DNA from: Komagataella phaffii GS115
Taxonomy: Eukaryota > Ascomycota > Pichiomycetes > Pichiales > Pichiaceae
Assembly: GCF_000027005.1 (NCBI RefSeq)
Contig: NC_012963.1
Coordinates: 1,240,001 to 1,304,000, forward strand
Length of the DNA: 64,000 nucleotides
Direction of reading: 5' to 3'
Below the pieces are notes generated by a model that did no database searches, had not been told where the DNA came from, and worked only from the letters and a program-made list of their open reading frames with translations. This document shows, piece by piece, positions 61,101 to 64,000 of this stretch; position 1 is the stretch's first letter; each line of letters opens with the position of its first letter. The translations under genes and the position numbers were made by a program.

Positions 61101-62677
61101 GTGTTGAACTAGCAGCTAAACCTCAATTGTTACTGTTTTTAGATGAGCCCACTTCAGGTCTAGACTCTCAAACTGCTTGGTCTATTTGTAAATTGATGAG
61201 AAAACTTGCCGATAATGGCCAAGCTGTTCTTTGTACTATCCACCAACCTTCGGCCATCTTACTTCAAGAATTTGATAGATTATTGTTTTTGCAAAAAGGT
61301 GGTCAAACTGTCTATTTTGGAAACTTAGGTAAGAATTGCACCTCACTTATACAATACTTTGAAAGTCATGGTTCTCCCAAATGTCCACCTGAGGCTAACC
61401 CAGCAGAGTGGATGTTAAGTGTTATCGGAGCTGCGCCTGGATCTGTTGCTGATAAGGATTATCATCAAGTTTGGTTAGAATCTGCTGAGAGAGCCGCTGT
61501 TCGTGAAGAGCTAGCTATTATGGAAAGAGAGTTAGTAAAAATTCCTAAGGACGACTCACCTGAGGCCAGAATGGAGTTCGCTGCCCCACTCTTAAGCCAG
61601 TATTTCATTGTTCTGGCGAGGGTTTTTCAGCAGTATTGGAGAACTCCATCTTATCTTTGGTCGAAGATTCTTCTGACAATTATTTCAGCTCTTTTTAACG
61701 GGTTCTCATTCTTCAAAGCCAGTAACTCTCTTCAAGGTCTGCAGAATCAAATGTTTTCGATATTCATGTTTACGATTATATTATTGACTATGATTCAACA
61801 AATGTTACCCCATTACACAGCTCAGAGAGATCTATATGAAGCTAGAGAAAGACCTTCCAAAACATTCTCTTGGCTGGCTTTCATCTTGGCACAAATTACT
61901 GTTGAGGTTCCATGGCAATTGGGTGTCGGAACTATTGGTTTCTTTTGTTGGTATTATACTGTTGGTTTCCAGAATAATGCCACATCTGCAGACATTCATG
62001 AAAGAGGTGCGTTAATGTGGTTGTATGTTACGGCTTTCTATATTTACACGTCTACTCTTGGTCAAGCCTGTGTTGCGGGTATGCAAGTATATGATAATGC
62101 TGCAAATTTGTCAACTTTGTTATATACCATGTCTTTGAACTTTTGTGGTGTTTTGAAAATTCCTACTGGATTTTGGATTTTTATGTACCGAGTTTCACCC
62201 TTCACTTATTGGGTTCAAGGTGTGCTTGCTGTTGGTTTAGCTAATTCGGATTTGGAATGCTCCAATGTTGAGTTACTGCTGATACAGCCACCCAATGAAA
62301 TGACTTGTTCTGAATATCTCGACCCTTATATCGAGTTGACCACAGCTGGTTACATCGTGGATGAAGATCAAAATGCTACTTCTGATTGCCGTTTCTGCCC
62401 TGCATCTTCTACAAACACTTTTCTCTCCTCAGTCCAATCGAAGTATTCAGAAAGATGGAGAAACTGGGGTATTTTCATATGTTATATTGCTATCAATATG
62501 TTCTTCACTGTTTTCTTCTATTGGCTTTGCAGAGTGCCAAAGTCCAATAATAGAGTCAAGAATGAAGAAGCATCTGAAGCTGAGTTGGAGCAAATTACTA
62601 TTGAAAGACAACAAACGCGCGAATCCAAGCATTCCAAGAACTCTCTTTCTCGTAGAGCTACGTCTACCAGAGCTTAG
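58124..62677 (+). CDS. PDR-subfamily ABC multidrug transporter (Pdr5/Cdr1-like)
   Basis: 1517 residues, full length. A plasma-membrane ATP-driven efflux pump for xenobiotics and lipids, in the reverse order (NBD-TMD)2 typical of fungal PDR (ABCG) proteins. NBD1 has the degenerate Walker A GRPGAGCSTLL (residues 181-191; Cys replaces Lys, as in the family) and signature VSGGERKRVSIAE. NBD2 has normal Walker A GASGAGKTTLLDV, the altered signature LNVEQRKRLTIG and FLDEPTSGLDSQTA. Two sets of six hydrophobic segments and Cys-containing extracellular loops follow each NBD. The CGG-rich promoter and TATA box suggest inducible expression. Several paralogues exist, so no symbol is given. Confidence 0.97.
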   Translation: MSNRSLEHEIENISVNGSDSELAPYEGYDDHAEEQVRELARKLTNQSAANATESSQDLIRTLTSFSQVPGVQSFEGDIDPRLDPSSPQFNGSFWIKNFRKTMDTNPDYYKHSSLGIGYRNLRATGAASDADFQATVSNLPLKYMQSIRSLLRNNTSEEGRFDILKTMDGLMLPGTVTVVLGRPGAGCSTLLKTIAAHTYGFEVAPESEISYDGLSPKQIISNYRGEVVYSAETDVHFPQLTVGDTLKFAARMRTPQNRPEGISREAYANHLADVYMATYGLSHTRGTRVGNDLVRGVSGGERKRVSIAEVSLCGAQLQCWDNATRGLDAATALEFIKALKTQTSILDTTALIAIYQCSQDAYDLFDNVVLLYEGYQIFFGTADSAKNFFVEMGYDCPARQTTADFLTSLTNPAERIVRKGFEGKVPKTPEEFSQYWRASPEYAELARRVDAYIQENKDGHGAQAFHDAHVAKQASSSRPSSPFTLSFWMQIRYVMGRNFLRTKADPSITLFSVIANSIMGLILSSLFYNLPATTGSFYTRTAALFFAVLFNAFSSMLEIMALFESRPIVEKHKKYALYHPSADALASIITELPPKILTSIAFNLIYYFMVNFRREPGRFFFYFLISNFATLFMSHIFRTLGAATKTLSEAMTPAALMLLAMVIYTGFVIPTPNMLGWSRWINYINPIGYVFESLMCNEFHGRDFECSQFVPDGPGFENYGLENKVCSTVGGLPGDSFVSGSRYLVESFNYDNGWKWKNFGIIVGFTVFFLIVYMSLCELQKGAMQKGEIVLFQASTLRKIKKQNKNRVSDVESSDSNEKIITEQDASDEGEGVAALQAGKDIFHWRDVCYDIKQINRRILDHVDGWVKPGTLTALMGASGAGKTTLLDVLANRVTMGVVTGNMFVNGRLRDSSFQRSTGYVQQQDLHLETSTVREALRFSAYLRQPKSVSKAEKDAYVENVIKILEMSKYSDAVVGVAGEGLNVEQRKRLTIGVELAAKPQLLLFLDEPTSGLDSQTAWSICKLMRKLADNGQAVLCTIHQPSAILLQEFDRLLFLQKGGQTVYFGNLGKNCTSLIQYFESHGSPKCPPEANPAEWMLSVIGAAPGSVADKDYHQVWLESAERAAVREELAIMERELVKIPKDDSPEARMEFAAPLLSQYFIVLARVFQQYWRTPSYLWSKILLTIISALFNGFSFFKASNSLQGLQNQMFSIFMFTIILLTMIQQMLPHYTAQRDLYEARERPSKTFSWLAFILAQITVEVPWQLGVGTIGFFCWYYTVGFQNNATSADIHERGALMWLYVTAFYIYTSTLGQACVAGMQVYDNAANLSTLLYTMSLNFCGVLKIPTGFWIFMYRVSPFTYWVQGVLAVGLANSDLECSNVELLLIQPPNEMTCSEYLDPYIELTTAGYIVDEDQNATSDCRFCPASSTNTFLSSVQSKYSERWRNWGIFICYIAINMFFTVFFYWLCRVPKSNNRVKNEEASEAELEQITIERQQTRESKHSKNSLSRRATSTRA

Positions 62678-62942
62678 ATTTATTAATAACCGGCCCACCG
62701 AGTTTCAGCTTTTGTTAGGGTTTTAGTTTGCAGTCTTAATTTGATTTCTCACCCTATTCTATTGTTATGTAATGAATGCTCGCTCCTTCACGCCCCCCAC
62801 ATTCTTGCTTCGCGAACTGCCCTAAGTCTGCTCTCCACATATCAAAATGGCAAGCATAGTCTTTTCAGTCAGCTAACTTTCTTATCTTCTTTCATAACTC
62901 AAGCAACCCTCACACAGGTTTGTCCAATTAGAAAACCAATTG

Positions 62943-64000
62943 ATGGAACCGTCTCGGGATTCTGCACCACAGGCAGGACTGCAGGTATTACCTGAGACAA
63001 ATTTGTCAGGTCCAAGTTTGTCTTTGAATTTGGCCGTTGAAGATTTACCTGAGCTACTGCTAGAACAAGCTGGTCTTCCACCGTCTTCTCCGATGGAAAT
63101 GAAATTTTCAAAAGCTGGGTTTAATTATCTTTCTGATGAAGATTCCAAGATCGATTTAAGAACCCTTATTTATTTAGAACCACTAGAGCATCTCAATTGT
63201 CCCATATGCCAATTGCCATTCATAGACCCATATACAACTATTTGTGGCCACACATACTGCTACACTTGTTTGGAGGAAGCACTAAAGTCTCCTTTAGGTA
63301 GTAGATGTCCATTGGATCGCACACCGCTAGACATACAGAACAATGACGATGTTTATCCTGCTCCTATTATTATTTCTAACATAACTGATGACCTCAAGGT
63401 TAAATGCATGAATCTGGAACGAGGATGTGACTGGGTTGGACCTCGTTGGCAAATAAAAAAGCATATTGTACAAGAGTGCAAATATACCCAGTTTGAATGT
63501 AATTGCACTATTGAGGAGCCTGCAATAGTAGATCAAGATGACAATGATAGACAAAAAAGACAAGACGATATCAAACCGCAGTATCGGATATGCAAAGAAT
63601 GGACAGAACGTCGTCATCTATTAGAGAATGATAAAGGCGAACGTATATGCCCTCATCAACCTGAGCCTTGCGAGAAATGTGGGAAGATTATTTCTTTTTC
63701 TTCAAAGGAGTATCATCTCAATGAAGAATGTAAAAGGAATTTAAAGCAATGCAATGGTTGTTTGCTTGATTTTCCGATTACAAACTTTGAAAATCATGAA
63801 CGCTATTGTGAGAAAATTCACGTTAAATGTCCAGCAAAAGCTTACGGATGTGATTGGAAGGGCTCAAAGGATCTGCTTGATACTATTCATGCCAATCGTT
63901 GTGTCTTTTACAAGTTGTCATCTTACTTTGAAACACAGGAAAGGGAAATGGAAGGGCTTAGGAGAGAAAATCGAACCCTCAGCAAGCAGCTATCAACAGT
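62943..64000 (+). CDS. RING and TRAF-type zinc-finger protein (3' end cut by window edge)
   Basis: The first 352 residues are visible. An N-terminal region (PETNLSGPSLSLNLAVEDLP) precedes a C3HC4 RING finger: CPICQ, CGHTYCYTCLE and CPLDRTPLD. Cys/His-rich repeats of TRAF type follow (CMNLERGCDWVG...H...C; CEKCGKIIS; CNGCLLDF; CPAKAYGCDWKG). A helical coil begins near the window end (FETQEREMEGLRRENRTL). RING domains usually act as E3 ubiquitin ligases; partner and pathway are unknown. Similar RING/TRAF proteins occur in filamentous fungi, while S. cerevisiae has no obvious one that I recall. The ATG at 62943 is the first in frame. Confidence 0.82.
   Translation, partial: MEPSRDSAPQAGLQVLPETNLSGPSLSLNLAVEDLPELLLEQAGLPPSSPMEMKFSKAGFNYLSDEDSKIDLRTLIYLEPLEHLNCPICQLPFIDPYTTICGHTYCYTCLEEALKSPLGSRCPLDRTPLDIQNNDDVYPAPIIISNITDDLKVKCMNLERGCDWVGPRWQIKKHIVQECKYTQFECNCTIEEPAIVDQDDNDRQKRQDDIKPQYRICKEWTERRHLLENDKGERICPHQPEPCEKCGKIISFSSKEYHLNEECKRNLKQCNGCLLDFPITNFENHERYCEKIHVKCPAKAYGCDWKGSKDLLDTIHANRCVFYKLSSYFETQEREMEGLRRENRTLSKQLST

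Noticed and set aside
1..64000. Transposons, LTRs, CRISPR arrays, prophage or transferred gene islands
   Set aside because: No reverse transcriptase, integrase or transposase frame, no long direct or inverted repeats, and uniform composition were seen by eye.

Overview
This window is nuclear DNA from a budding yeast. The best species marker is HAC1 at 28884..30120. Its bZIP protein, its 322-nt Ire1-type intron and its 304-residue spliced product match what I recall for Komagataella phaffii (Pichia pastoris). Short spliceosomal introns, closely packed single-copy housekeeping genes, two tRNA genes and the lack of any recognisable transposon fit that assignment. I ran no database search; gene names come from recognised family sequence and motifs.

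Layout. 1..4 kb: the 5' part of an SPS1-like Ste20-family kinase gene, tRNA-Asp(GUC), tRNA-Gly(GCC), RNH1 and UFD1. 4..16 kb: TFC4, IST1, an unrecognised nuclear-looking protein divergent from a bHLH factor, SFT2, NAT1, an HST1/SIR2 deacetylase and MRP10. 16..23 kb: an MTF2-like mitochondrial protein, CDC45 with an MCB site, a small KEN-box protein and REX3. 23..31 kb: an acetate-transporter-family gene, a yapsin gene with a frame break, about 2.1 kb without a recognised gene, then HAC1. 31..39 kb: RPL9, SNU23, AIM36, MRPS8, TPP1 overlapping BUG1 by four bases, and an unknown Ser-rich protein. 39..46.5 kb: ARG4 and three aminoacyl-tRNA synthetase genes (cytosolic AsnRS, ProRS, mitochondrial AsnRS). 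46.6..64 kb: chitin synthase, a degenerate PXP1-like ThDP-family protein, a nucleotide pyrophosphatase, a large probable mitochondrial protein, HIS2, a PDR-type ABC transporter, and the start of a RING/TRAF-zinc-finger protein.

Functional themes. Most genes are unrelated housekeeping functions, as is usual for yeast. Loose themes are translation and tRNA supply (three synthetases, TFIIIC subunit, tRNAs, ribosomal proteins), secretory pathway and ER/Golgi function (HAC1, UFD1, SFT2, BUG1, yapsin) and amino-acid synthesis (ARG4, HIS2). I do not see a new multi-gene system. The most interesting items are gene structures: an ATG-only first exon in UFD1, a 49-nt intron in IST1, possible base pairing between the HAC1 5' leader and its intron, the broken yapsin frame, the ATGA overlap of TPP1 and BUG1, the degenerate PXP1-like protein, and an unresolved N-terminus at about 54 kb.
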